From: Brugia malayi
Lineage: Eukaryota > Nematoda > Chromadorea > Rhabditida > Onchocercidae
NCBI RefSeq assembly: GCF_000002995.4
Contig: NW_025062475.1
Location: forward strand, 12,494,687-12,558,686
Length of the DNA stretch: 64,000 nt
Direction: 5' to 3'
The notes beneath the pieces are model-generated. The model ran no database searches, was not told the origin of the DNA, and saw only the letters and a list, made by a program, of their open reading frames with translations. Within the stretch, counting starts at the first letter, position 1; every line of letters starts with the position of its first letter. Position numbers and translations under genes: made by a program. Positions 51,219 through 62,235 of the stretch are shown here, piece after piece.

Positions 51219-54200
51219 TTGTACAGCAACAGCAGTAATTGAAACGGCTATACAATGTTTCTCCCCACTTGTTAAATTACGGAATGTTTGAAAAATATTT
51301 TCTTGGTTTTGCTTTACAACAAAGACAATGATTTCTAATTTGTGAATAATATGCTATTGTTTTTATTTTCTGTAGCTTTATTTTTTCTTAATTTTAATAA
51401 GTGTTGCTAAAACAAGTTATTCAATTATTTAGTAATGATACTTGATAATTGTTTCCATTTTGTCCAAAATTCAATTTTCAAAAAAAAATTGGTTGTGAGC
51501 ATAGCTGTTACTTACTTGTTTTTTTTTTTTTTTTTTTCTTTTATATTTATTGTGCAATAGTGACTTGTCAATTTTTATTTATTTATTTATATATTTTGTT
51601 ATAGAAACGAACACTTTCATTAGTTATGCTTATAGCGAAGTGTGAAACTGTTGTGATTTAGTCAACTGATCGATGAGGAAAAGTTGGCAGATAAGCATGT
51701 TGGATACTTTGGGATTATGTTTCTTAGAAAACAACATTTTATATCATTTCTCAAAGAAAGTTTGAGCTTTTTATAGAAGCAATTTATACGATATGAATTA
51801 TCCAATGCTGCTGTAAGCCGCTAGTATCGTAAGGCTAATGCAGCAATAACAATACCATAAAAGCTTTACATTTTGATATAATCAAATGCAAAATTAACGA
51901 ATGAAAGTTGAAAAATTTCCTAACATAATTTCATTTTCGATGTTGTTACAGATGTTTAATTATGAGAATTTGGTAATTGTTTTAATATTTTAAACGATTG
52001 CTAAATGGATTCTTTCAATGAAATATATTCGAATGATGGTTGTGGTGTTTTTTTTTTTTTTTTTTTTTTTTTTGTTTTATTTCTAAATTTGTTGATTGAT
52101 TGTGCTGTATTCATTCAAAGATGGTAATTAGCTACTGAATCCGTTGATATTGTGATATTTTTATTCACTTCTTTGGTTTTTTTTTTTTTTTTTCAAGTCA
52201 CTTTTTCCTTATTCATATCATATTCATTCGAATTTATGTTGATTAAATGCTTGTAGAGTGTAATTATCCTTCTTAGAGGCAAAATAGATTTCCTCACATT
52301 TTTTGCATTAATTTTCCTTTTGTATTTTAGAAATTTTTTGAGATTTTTTGGTATTAGAACTTAAACGAATTCCAACTTTCTTAAAGACAAATTAACAATC
52401 AAGAACATTTGGTACTGATAGATAAACATGAATTTAAAATAAAATTAAAATTTCTAATGAAAATGAAGTCCGTCCAAACAATTTGTTGTCTGTACATGAG
52501 AAATTATTGCAATGAAATAAGTGATAATCAGATCATCGTCTGATAACTTTCCCTTGTATTTTTCTGACTGGTCTCTTTTTCCTTTCTCACAATGATTGTT
52601 TTTGTTGTTTAATTCAAGTTCTTTTTTCTTTTCTGAAACACTATCATATGTTTGGATGATTCTGATATAAGTAGTCGGTTTTTAATTTTTACACTCTTAG
52701 ACGCAGGTTGCCGGTTGCCTAAATTAAATTCAGCATTGTTTGCATAAAAATGCGTATGTGTTAATTGGCCGATAATATGCTTTGTGAACTGTCAACTGAT
52801 TACTGGTCGTATTTTTTGCATTAATGAAGAACGAATATTCGAGAAATGAATAAATCCGAAAGCAGCTAACCTTTCAAGAGGCCATCGTGTCGAGTTTAGC
52901 CTTCGTATGAACCGTTGCTTGCAAATGACTGTTGCTCACTTTCTTTCCTTCCTGTGTAAGTTCAAAAAAGTACTGAGACTGTCAGATTTATGAAGGAATT
53001 TGGTATTGAGTGAATTAATATTAGCTAACTGAAAATCAAAAACTGGAAGTCAGAAATTGCGGAACTCGAAGAGGTTGTTTTGGTAATTAATGCATTCGAT
53101 AATTCATTAGTAAGAATTATTTGTGAGAATATTTCGAAATAAAAATTTCATTCAATTTCTTGTGGAATTCTGGTAATTTGTAAAAGGAATATTGCGCTCT
53201 AGAATTCAACTTGGTTATCGCGGATATGCTGCATGAATGATCAGCGTTCTGCCGTGGTCAGTCATTTACAGCTGACCAGTCGGTCACTTGCTGCAAATTG
53301 TGCTTTTTTCGCTTGAAATTCAACCAGAAATCACATATTTAATTCGATAAGCTCAGGCAAGATTGTAAAACTCAGAATAAGCTAAATTTTCCTTCATAGC
53401 CTAAAGTTTTATCAGCAGTCGATGATTTAGAAAAATAATTGGATCCAGAAGCTTGATTCTTTCCGGTTCAAATTATTCATTCAGTGATAAAAGTTCCTTT
53501 AAAAGCTTTAGGTGCAAACCAATTCTTCAGAATCGTTGAATTATAGAAAGAGAAAAGGAATAATAAGTTAAATTTTAAAAAAGTATAAAAAGTAGGAGAA
53601 GAGCTGAGATTCAAATTATGAATTTGGAAACTATACAAAAGAGCGAAATTGAAACTAAAATTACAGCACTGAGCAGATTTGCTTATTGCTGAGATGATGG
53701 CGGATGCAGCATACCTCGCTGTTGCTTTTGAATTGAGAATACGGTAGAAAAGAAATTCGACAATTCAATCAGCAATTTTCGATGATTACAATTAATTGTT
53801 TCGTTTTCAGCTCCAATTCAATAAGTTTTTCAAAAAATATCTAACTTTCAGGGATGGAGAAGATAAGAGTTCCTCTGCACCACCTCCAACATTCGTTTCA
53901 TATGTTTTCTTTTGAGATTTTTTATCCCAACATACCGAATATATTGCAAACGAGTGATTAAGTGGCAGCAACTTCATTTGCAAAAAGATCAATGTAATAC
54001 AATCAATGAATACAAGTATAAGGTAATAAAGTAGTGAAAAACAATTATATTTTCTTTCGAGATCCTTTACCGACATGTTGAATATGTATTGCAAATGATG
54101 AGTTATTAAGCGGCAGTAAATATAAGTATAAATAAAGTCAATAAATACAAGTATAAATAAAGTAGTGCAACAGTGGAAAAATATAGTACAGTTCCCGATT

Positions 54201-54544
54201 GTACACGTGAAAAAAAAAAATAAACAACAAACAATAAACAGTAGTGAATTATGTGCAAATTTTGCGCACATATCTAGAAACAATAAAAAATACAATCAAG
54301 ATCATACACAAACATCGATAAATTCAAGTAATGCTGCCACTTTTATAGATGAAAAAACAAAAAAAAAAAAAAAAAAAAAAAAGAAACAAAGAAACAAAGA
54401 AAGGAATTGAGAGATTGTTGAAAAAAGTATTATATTTGATAAGTCGAATATTCATCCCTACTGTATAAAATTTGATTTGTTGACTGACTGTAGCATTAAA
54501 AATTGAGATTCAATAGAAAAAAGTTAATCACAAATATCAGCGAC
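51219..54544. other. 3' flank of GalNAc transferase and outer part of left inverted-repeat arm
   Basis: From 51219 to about 52753 the sequence is unique, AT-rich, with poly-T runs near 51521, 52048 and 52175. From about 52754 onward it belongs to the left arm and mirrors 62236-64000. The frame at 53807-54295 is present in mirrored, broken form in the other arm (62470-62947) and has no recognisable content. Confidence 0.6.
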
Positions 54545-54859
54545 TTATGTTTGATGAGGCGGATATTCATCATTGTTGTGTAAAACATAACTTCTTGACT
54601 GACTGTACCATTCATTCCAAACAGACCAGATTGACATCTAAGAACAACAAAGTTCAAAGGAAAGAACAAAGTTCATAGAAAACAGAAGTGAAGTTTACGT
54701 AAGGTCATCATAACGAACAAGAGAAAATCCTCACCTGTTCATGAGTTCGTGGGAATGAAGAATATGCAGTTGCTTGTGCAACAGATGGATAAACAACTGG
54801 TTGTTGACCATAAAACATACCAGAGCCATATTGTCTATTTGCAGTGAACGGATTCTGCT

Positions 54860-54907
<48 letters not shown>

Positions 54908-57252
54908 GTATAAATTTCCTTCGTTTGAAAAAAAAAAAAACAATGAAATTAATTGTTTCTGTAATGTCACATTTATTTCAAAGATTAAATTCCTAAATAT
55001 ATGAAATAAAAATGATTAAGTATATGAAAAAATAAAAGTATGACGAAGTAATAGTTGAGAATTGAAATTTCAGACAATATAAGCATATTTATTTACAGTA
55101 GATGAAAAACATACCGTCATTTGATAATAACCAGACATCGGAATACCGTATCCACTTGGTTGTCCAATGTTTCCACTTGCATCGTATATCGTTCCTGCTT
55201 GATTATATAGCGTCGTCTGGAAAATGGAAATGAATGGAAAATATTATAATACAAATATAATATGTTGTAATTTTTCAACACTACTACACGTAATGTAGAC
55301 TTAGCAATAAAAATATGGCATGGCAAGAACTCTAGTAATGCACAAAATAACAATAACTACCACAAAAGAAAAAATTACAATAACTTACAGTAGTTACCTG
55401 TGCAACTGATGCTACATAATAAATTGGCATCGAATAATAATTATATCCACTCATCGCCGCATTTCCTCCAATTGAATTACTCGCTGTTGCTGCTGGCGTA
55501 GTCTAAAATATTTCACGTACGAGACCCATCAGGTAAGAGGTAAAACAAAATGTAAGGTGACTTTTCCACAACCTTAGTAATACATGAAATAATAATTGCT
55601 AGCAAGACTTACCTGTGTAACTGATGTTGTATAATAAGCTGGCATCGAATAATAATTATATCCACTCATCGCCGCATTTCCTCCAATTGAATTACTCGCT
55701 GTTGCTGCTGGCGTAGTCTAAAATATTTCACGTACGAGACCCATCAGGTAAGAGGTAAAACAAAATGTAAGGTGACTTTTCCACAACCTTAGTAATACAT
55801 GAAATAATAATTGCTAGCAAGACTTACCTGTGTAACTGATGTTGTATAATAAGCTGGCATCGAATAATAATTATATCCACTCATCGCCGCATTTCCTCCA
55901 ATTGAATCACTCGCTGTTGCTGCTGGCGTAGTCTAAAATATTTCACGTACAAGATCCATCTGTGTTTTAAGTAAGAGATGATATAACAAAATTTATCGTT
56001 GATTTTTTCATTACTAGATAAAGAAGCTTTACTAGATAAAAACTTGATAATGCATTGATTACATAAAAGAACCAACTTGCTGAAATTGCCCACTATAACA
56101 AGCTGGCATGACAATACCATCTCCACTTCTTTGTACAAATGGAAAATTTCGTGATTGTGATGGCTTAGCATGCACAATTGACGGTCGACTCTAAAATTGA
56201 TAATGTTCATCAATTTGTCATCGTGAAATTTTATTCTTCACATCTGTTTAATATTTGCAGAAATTGACAGAAATTAAGTGTTCAATTAATGAAGTATGAG
56301 TAACTAATTATTTAGCTTAAAACAATATAAAATGTTTACCTGAATAGCTAAGGTAATTTGATCGATTGAAGTGAAACTTTGACGATGCGATGAATTTACG
56401 ATAGGTGCGGATAAAATCGGTAGTGGTGCATCGCTAGTTCGAATTCCATTCAGTATTGGACAAGACTGATTATTAATTAAATTGTGTGGTACAAATGGCG
56501 GTGCATCCAAATTCCAAATGAATTCTTCCCTGAAATTCTTTTATTGTTAATATGTTAATAATTATTGATTGTAAATGTTAAATTGATCATCCTTCATTTG
56601 CAGCAAATAATTTGCAAGGAACAAATTATAATATATTCTTGCCTGTTTAATGCATTATTTGCTGCTACACTTGCTACTATCTGATCCGGCGCAGATGATT
56701 GCTCCGTTTGTTCACTTTCAAATGCTACGGAAGTGGTAGTTGTAGTTTGTGTAATTCCTGATTGTGATAAAACTACAGCTGTTGCTGCTTCTGTTTCGGA
56801 TAATATCGTGTTCGATTCAGCAAGAGTGGATGTTGTCAACGTATCATTATCATTATCATTCTCTGATCTATCCGGAGACGTTGAATCTAAAAGAATGATT
56901 ATTACGTTTCAATATGATTTCCACTGGAACACAACCGTTAATAATTGATTTATTAATTATTGATACCTGCCGATTCGCGACTCACTTCCTCAGCAGTTTG
57001 TGTATTGCCTAATATTATAGTCATTTCATTTTCCACGTCAATATTCCTCAGTGACATCCAAAAGTCTTCTAAATAAGTTAACGGTGTTTTTATTGCTATT
57101 TCAGATGACTGTCAAACGATTTGTTATAAATTTATTTAATCATAAGCAAGAGAAAATAATATTGTAAATTGCAAAAAATCATTCATTACTATTATAAATA
57201 AAAAATACCTAATGGTTTAAAATTAAATACTTCGGCAACCGCTCTTTCTAAT
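54545..57252 (-). pseudogene. 5'-truncated mirror copy of the Tyr/Ala-rich repeat gene
   Basis: This copy corresponds to the gene at 59255-62235 but lacks exon 1 and about two thirds of exon 2; homology starts abruptly inside exon 2 at 57252. All later exons are present with intact splice sites, including three copies of the 105-base exon (55932-55828, 55717-55613, 55502-55398). In exon 6 this copy reads on in frame, because it has two Gs at 56141-56142 where the other arm has three Cs. It differs at the start of exon 11 (QNPFTANRQYG here, DRSTINRQYG there) and in the last exon (Ser for Gly). Without its own promoter or start codon it is probably not expressed as such, unless a new start was captured from the junction sequence. 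Confidence 0.8.
54862..54904. repeat. (AT)n microsatellite, present only in the left arm
   Basis: An uninterrupted AT dinucleotide tract of about 21 units lies in an intron just upstream of an exon of the truncated copy. The matching place in the right arm (about 61903-61920) has only a short ATGTATATATATTG. Confidence 0.9.
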
Positions 57253-59254
57253 TTTGAACTTTGACGATGCGATGAATTTACGATAGGTGCGGATAAAAAA
57301 AAACTCTATGATCTCTACTGCTCTATGACCTCTTAGGGAGGTCAAATGAAGAATTAAGAGTTGAACCGACTACAAATCTTTTAGAAGTGAAAACTGATAA
57401 GTTAATTAAAATTGATATGTAATAAAAAACTGAATAAGTATTTACATTTGAACATAATGTTCCATTCACTTTGTCGAAGTTTTATTATTGCGAAGTGCAT
57501 ATTTGGTGATTAAATTAATTTCAAATTAATTCTTGCAAATCAGCATAATATTTTTATTTGCTCATTACATATATTTTATCTACACTTTTGTAACACCGAT
57601 CTTATTAAAATCGCACTACAATTCACTTTGAACTCATCAAAATTTAAAAAGCTTTTTACATTTCTTGGGGTTAAAGGTCTCAAAGCAAAATATCAGTAAG
57701 AATGAAAACGACAAATTGTATTTTTTTTTACATTCTCCTGAAATTCAATAGAAATCCATAATGTTTTCTAATGCGAAATTGGCAATAAGATTATTTTATT
57801 TTCCTTTTTTTAATTTTAACTTTATTTTCAAAATTTAGATTTCAGATTCAAAATTATTTTGATTATTTTAATTTTATTTTTAGTTTCTAGACTGAATTTG
57901 AATTCATACAGCATTTCCATGTTCATATTTTAACTCAACAATATATTTGTTTTATGAAACGATTTAAAAATGGGATTTATATTGCACATCTCATTTGAAA
58001 ATTGTTTGCGGTTAAGGTTTTTTTCTCTCTCGACTATCTCAAGTGGGCGGGATCTCGTGTTCAAAATACCTATCGGCATCGATTTTTGTTCTCTTTTTTA
58101 CAGGTATGGTCGCATTCTACAATTCTTTCGTTTAAAGGTTGAAGTAAAACTGCTGTGTAAGGATGATGAGGTTTTGCGGGATGAAAAATTAAAATTTTTA
58201 TTTCTAACTTTCTTCAGCCAATCAAATCTGCCCTATGAATAGGCATGGCATACTGTAGGGAAATGAAACTGAAAGAAATTTCAGAAATTTATTATATTTC
58301 ATTTTCTAGTCAATTTTAAGTGTCAATTAACAATTTTGAATGAGAAAATTCTTTCTCAAAAGCTACGATTGGCTAATATTGGGATTATTGCTTGTAAAGT
58401 ATATCTTTTATAGAAGCATAATTAGATGCCTCGGATTATCTTCCTTCCTGCAAATGTGAGAATGATGTAGGAATTTTCATTTTCACATATTTCTCATTAC
58501 AATGCTTCAAAAAGGATCATACCTATTCTATTATTTGCACACTTTTCCTTTCAATAAATAATTTCTTATCATCAGTAAGTATTAGGATGGATTCTTTTAA
58601 TGACAATTGTGTAACAATTCTATTAATTCTATTCACACTTCCGTTTATTTCAATTAACTCATCGAATTGCTTTTTTTGGTTCATTTTCTTGCACCCTGGT
58701 GAATTTATATAGCGTAGATAAGAACTAAATCTATCACTTTCTTTCGTATATTTTCCATTGTCAAATTAAATTTTTCATCTGCATATTCACAATTAGTAAT
58801 TTCTCAACGACCATCCATATACTCCATCACTGTAAAGGTCAAACAGGGATAATGCTTAATTAACGATTAGATGACTAAAGTATCCTTTGCAATGTTCGAC
58901 AATACGTCATATCATTTCATACTTAATGCATTCATTCCATCCTTATTTCGAAGCAAATATTTCAACTACACATTTTCGTATTTTCACTCTTTTGTCTTGC
59001 ATATATTTCATATGAAGCAGTAAAAAACTGAATTCTTCAAAATTAAATATTAGTTATTTTTTCTTGACCTTTAATTAGTATAGTAATTTAAATAATTAGT
59101 TCACCTTTAACCCCATTGCCGGCATTTTTGAAATCTTTATTTGTTGTAATTGTGTTGTAACTATATGTTGTAATTTCTTCGGGAAATGAAAGTGCTTTTT
59201 TATATTTAAATAAAACAATGAAAACTGTAAATATATTATTTAGATAGATAAGCC
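57253..59254. other. Spacer of the inverted repeat (outer part)
   Basis: Unique AT-rich DNA between the arms, except for a 42-base copy of exon 5 sequence at 57257-57298 next to the left arm. It should contain the promoter and 5' UTR of the right-hand gene. A frame at 57970-58242 has no recognisable content. Confidence 0.6.
57257..57298 (-). repeat. 42-base templated insertion at inner junction
   Basis: This segment is identical to 56375-56416 (part of exon 5 of the truncated copy), in the same orientation. It sits four bases beyond the inner edge of the left arm and is followed by a run of A and unique spacer sequence. It has no counterpart at the right-arm inner edge, where normal exon 2 sequence continues. 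Confidence 0.92.
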
Positions 59255-62235
59255 ATGGAAGAAATAGGAAATTTCAAAGTGGTTGAAATGCAAGAAACGG
59301 AAATATCATCTAAACTTAAAAAGTTACCTAAACCAATTGGTTATGAACGTGGGCTTTTATTGGCTCAAAGGAATCACAAGGACTCTCCAGGTTTGTTTGT
59401 TGTAAAGTTTTTATTTACAACTTTTTCCTTACATGAAGGATTGTTTATGATTAAATAATAAATTTTCAGGGTATTCTAAGGAAGACACTGAGCAAAACGC
59501 AGAAGTACCACTAGCTGATTCAGAATCCTGGATACCATGGTTGGATGATCGATTAGAAAGAGCGGTTGCCGAAGTATTTAATTTTAAACCATTAGGTATT
59601 TTTTATTTATAATAGTAATGAATGATTTTTTGCAATTTACAATATTATTTTCTCTTGCTTATGATTAAATAAATTTATAACAAATCGTTTGACAGTCATC
59701 TGAAATAGCAATAAAAACACCGTTAACTTATTTAGAAGACTTTTGGATGTCACTGAGGAATATTGACGTGGAAAATGAAATGACTATAATATTAGGCAAT
59801 ACACAAACTGCTGAGGAAGTGAGTCGCGAATCGGCAGGTATCAATAATTAATAAATCAATTATTAACGGTTGTGTTCCAGTGGAAATCATATTGAAACGT
59901 AATAATCATTCTTTTAGATTCAACGTCTCCGGATAGATCAGAGAATGATAATGATAATGATACGTTGACAACATCCACTCTTGCTGAATCGAACACGATA
60001 TTATCCGAAACAGAAGCAGCAACAGCTGTAGTTTTATCACAATCAGGAATTACACAAACTACAACTACCACTTCCGTAGCATTTGAAAGTGAACAAACGG
60101 AGCAATCATCTGCGCCGGATCAGATAGTAGCAAGTGTAGCAGCAAATAATGCATTAAACAGGCAAGAATATATTATAATTTGTTCCTTGCAAATTATTTG
60201 CTGCAAATGAAGGATGATCAATTTAACATTTACAATCAATAATTATTAACATATTAACAATAAAAGAATTTCAGGGAAGAATTCATTTGGAATTTGGATG
60301 CACCGCCATTTGTACCACACAATTTAATTAATAATCAGTCTTGTCCAATACTGAATGGAATTCGAACTAGCGATGCACCACTACCGATTTTATCCGCACC
60401 TATCGTAAATTCATCGCATCGTCAAAGTTTCACTTCAATCGATCAAATTACCTTAGCTATTCAGGTAAACATTTTATATTGTTTTAAGCTAAATAATTAG
60501 TTACTCATACTTCATTAATTGAACACTTAATTTCTGTCAATTTCTGCAAATATTAAACAGATGTGAAGAATAAAATTTCACGATGACAAATTGATGAACA
60601 TTATCAATTTTAGAGTCGACCGTCAATTGTGCATGCTAAGCCATCACAATCACGAAATTTTCCCATTTGTACAAAGAAGTGGAGATGGTATTGTCATGCC
60701 AGCTTGTTATAGTGGGCAATTTCAGCAAGTTGGTTCTTTTATGTAATCAATGCATTATCAAGTTTTTATCTAGTAAAGCTTCTTTATCTAGTAATGAAAA
60801 AATCAACGATAAATTTTGTTATATCATCTCTTACTTAAAAACACAGATGGATCTTGTACGTGAAATATTTTAGACTACGCCAGCAGCAACAGCGAGTGAT
60901 TCAATTGGAGGAAATGCGGCGATGAGTGGATATAATTATTATTCGATGCCAGCTTATTATACAACATCAGTTACACAGGTAAGTCTTGCTAGCAATTATT
61001 ATTTCATGTATTACTAAGGTTGTGGAAAAGTCACCTTACATTTTGTTTTACCTCTTACCTGATGGGTCTCGTACGTGAAATATTTTAGACTACGCCAGCA
61101 GCAACAGCGAGTAATTCAATTGGAGGAAATGCGGCGATGAGTGGATATAATTATTATTCGATGCCAGCTTATTATACAACATCAGTTACACAGGTAAGTC
61201 TTGCTAGCAATTATTATTTCATGTATTACTAAGGTTGTGGAAAAGTCACCTTACATTTTGTTTTACCTCTTACCTGATGGTCTCGTACGTGAAATATTTT
61301 AGACTACGCCAGCAGCAACAGCGAGTAATTCAATTGGAGGAAATGCGGCGATGAGTGGATATAATTATTATTCGATGCCAATTTATTATGTAGCATCAGT
61401 TGCACAGGTAACTACTGTAAGTTATTGTAATTTTTTCTTTTGTGGTAGTTATTGTTATTTTGTGCATTACTAGAGTTCTTGCCATGCCATATTTTTATTG
61501 CTAAGTCTACATTACGTGTAGTAGTGTTGAAAAATTACAACATATTATATTTGTATTATAATATTTTCCATTCATTTCCATTTTCCAGACGACGCTATAT
61601 AATCAAGCAGGAACGATATACGATGCAAGTGGAAACATTGGACAACCAAGTGGATACGGTATTCCGATGTCTGGTTATTATCAAATGACGGTATGTTTTT
61701 CATCTACTGTAAATAAATATGCTTATATTGTCTGAAATTTCAATTCTCAACTATTACTTCGTCATACTTTTATTTTTTCATACACTTAATCATTTTTATT
61801 TCATATATTTAGCGATTTAATCTTTGAAATAAATGTGACATTACAGAAACAATTAATTTCATTGTTTTTTTTTTTTTTCAAACGAAGGAAATTTATACAT
61901 TAAATATGTATATATATTGTAACAGGATCGGTCCACTATAAATAGACAATATGGCTCTGGTATGTTTTATGGTCAACAACCAGTTGTTTATCCATCTGTT
62001 GCACAAGCAACTGCATATTCTTCATTCCCACGAACTCATGAACAGGTGAGGATTTTCTCTTGTTCGTTATGATGACCTTACGTAAACTTCACTTCTGTTT
62101 TCTATGAACTTTGTTCTTTCCTTTGAACTTTGTTGTTCTTAGATGTCAATCTGGTCTGTTTGGAATGAATGGTACGGTCAGTCAAGAAGTTATGTTTTAC
62201 ACAACAATGATGAATATCCGCCTCATCAAACATAA
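59255..62235 (+). CDS. Unrecognised protein with three tandem 35-residue Ala/Tyr-rich exons (frameshifted as read)
   Basis: Twelve exons: 59255-59390, 59470-59595, 59736-59837, 59918-60161, 60275-60464, 60614-60728, 60874-60978, 61089-61193, 61303-61407, 61589-61690, 61926-62045 and 62143-62235. If exon 6 had one base fewer the total would be 1542 bases, 513 residues. As written, an extra C at 60662-60664 shifts the frame and gives an early stop; the left-arm copy lacks it. The start MEEIGNFKVV is followed by GYERGLLLAQ (which fits the eIF4E-binding pattern Y-x4-L-hydrophobic), an acidic Trp-rich stretch (SWIPWLDDRLERA), a Thr/Ser-rich low-complexity exon, and three copies of a module starting TTPAATAS and containing SGYNYYSMP. 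The tail is Gln/Tyr/Gly-rich, like RNA-binding prion-like regions. One intron has a GC donor (CAG/GCAAGA at 60161). Function unknown; an RNA-granule role is only a guess. Confidence 0.7.
60874..61407 (+). repeat. Tandem triplication of a 105-base exon with its intron
   Basis: Three exons of exactly 105 bases at 60874-60978, 61089-61193 and 61303-61407 are nearly identical, and so are the introns between them (period 215 and 214 bases). Each exon is in phase 0, so each adds one 35-residue module without disturbing the frame. The third copy has drifted at its end (IYYVASVAQ instead of AYYTTSVTQ). The same three copies occur in the left arm, so the triplication is older than the inverted duplication. 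Confidence 0.95.

Larger units (their letters stand above)
52754..57252. repeat. Left arm of large inverted repeat
   Basis: The sequence is the reverse complement of 59552-64000, with only scattered substitutions and small indels. Positions in the two arms sum to 116804 over most of the inner part and to 116754 in the outer part; most of the 50-base shift comes from an expanded (AT)n tract at about 54862-54904 in this arm. The inner edge is sharp at 57252 (…CCGCTCTTTCTAAT). The outer edge is near 52754, where the other arm meets the window end. Confidence 0.93.

Noticed and set aside
53807..54295. A 162-codon minus-strand frame as a membrane protein gene
   Set aside because: It is rich in Phe/Ile/Tyr from AT-rich sequence, is broken by indels in the mirrored arm and has no splice or domain support.
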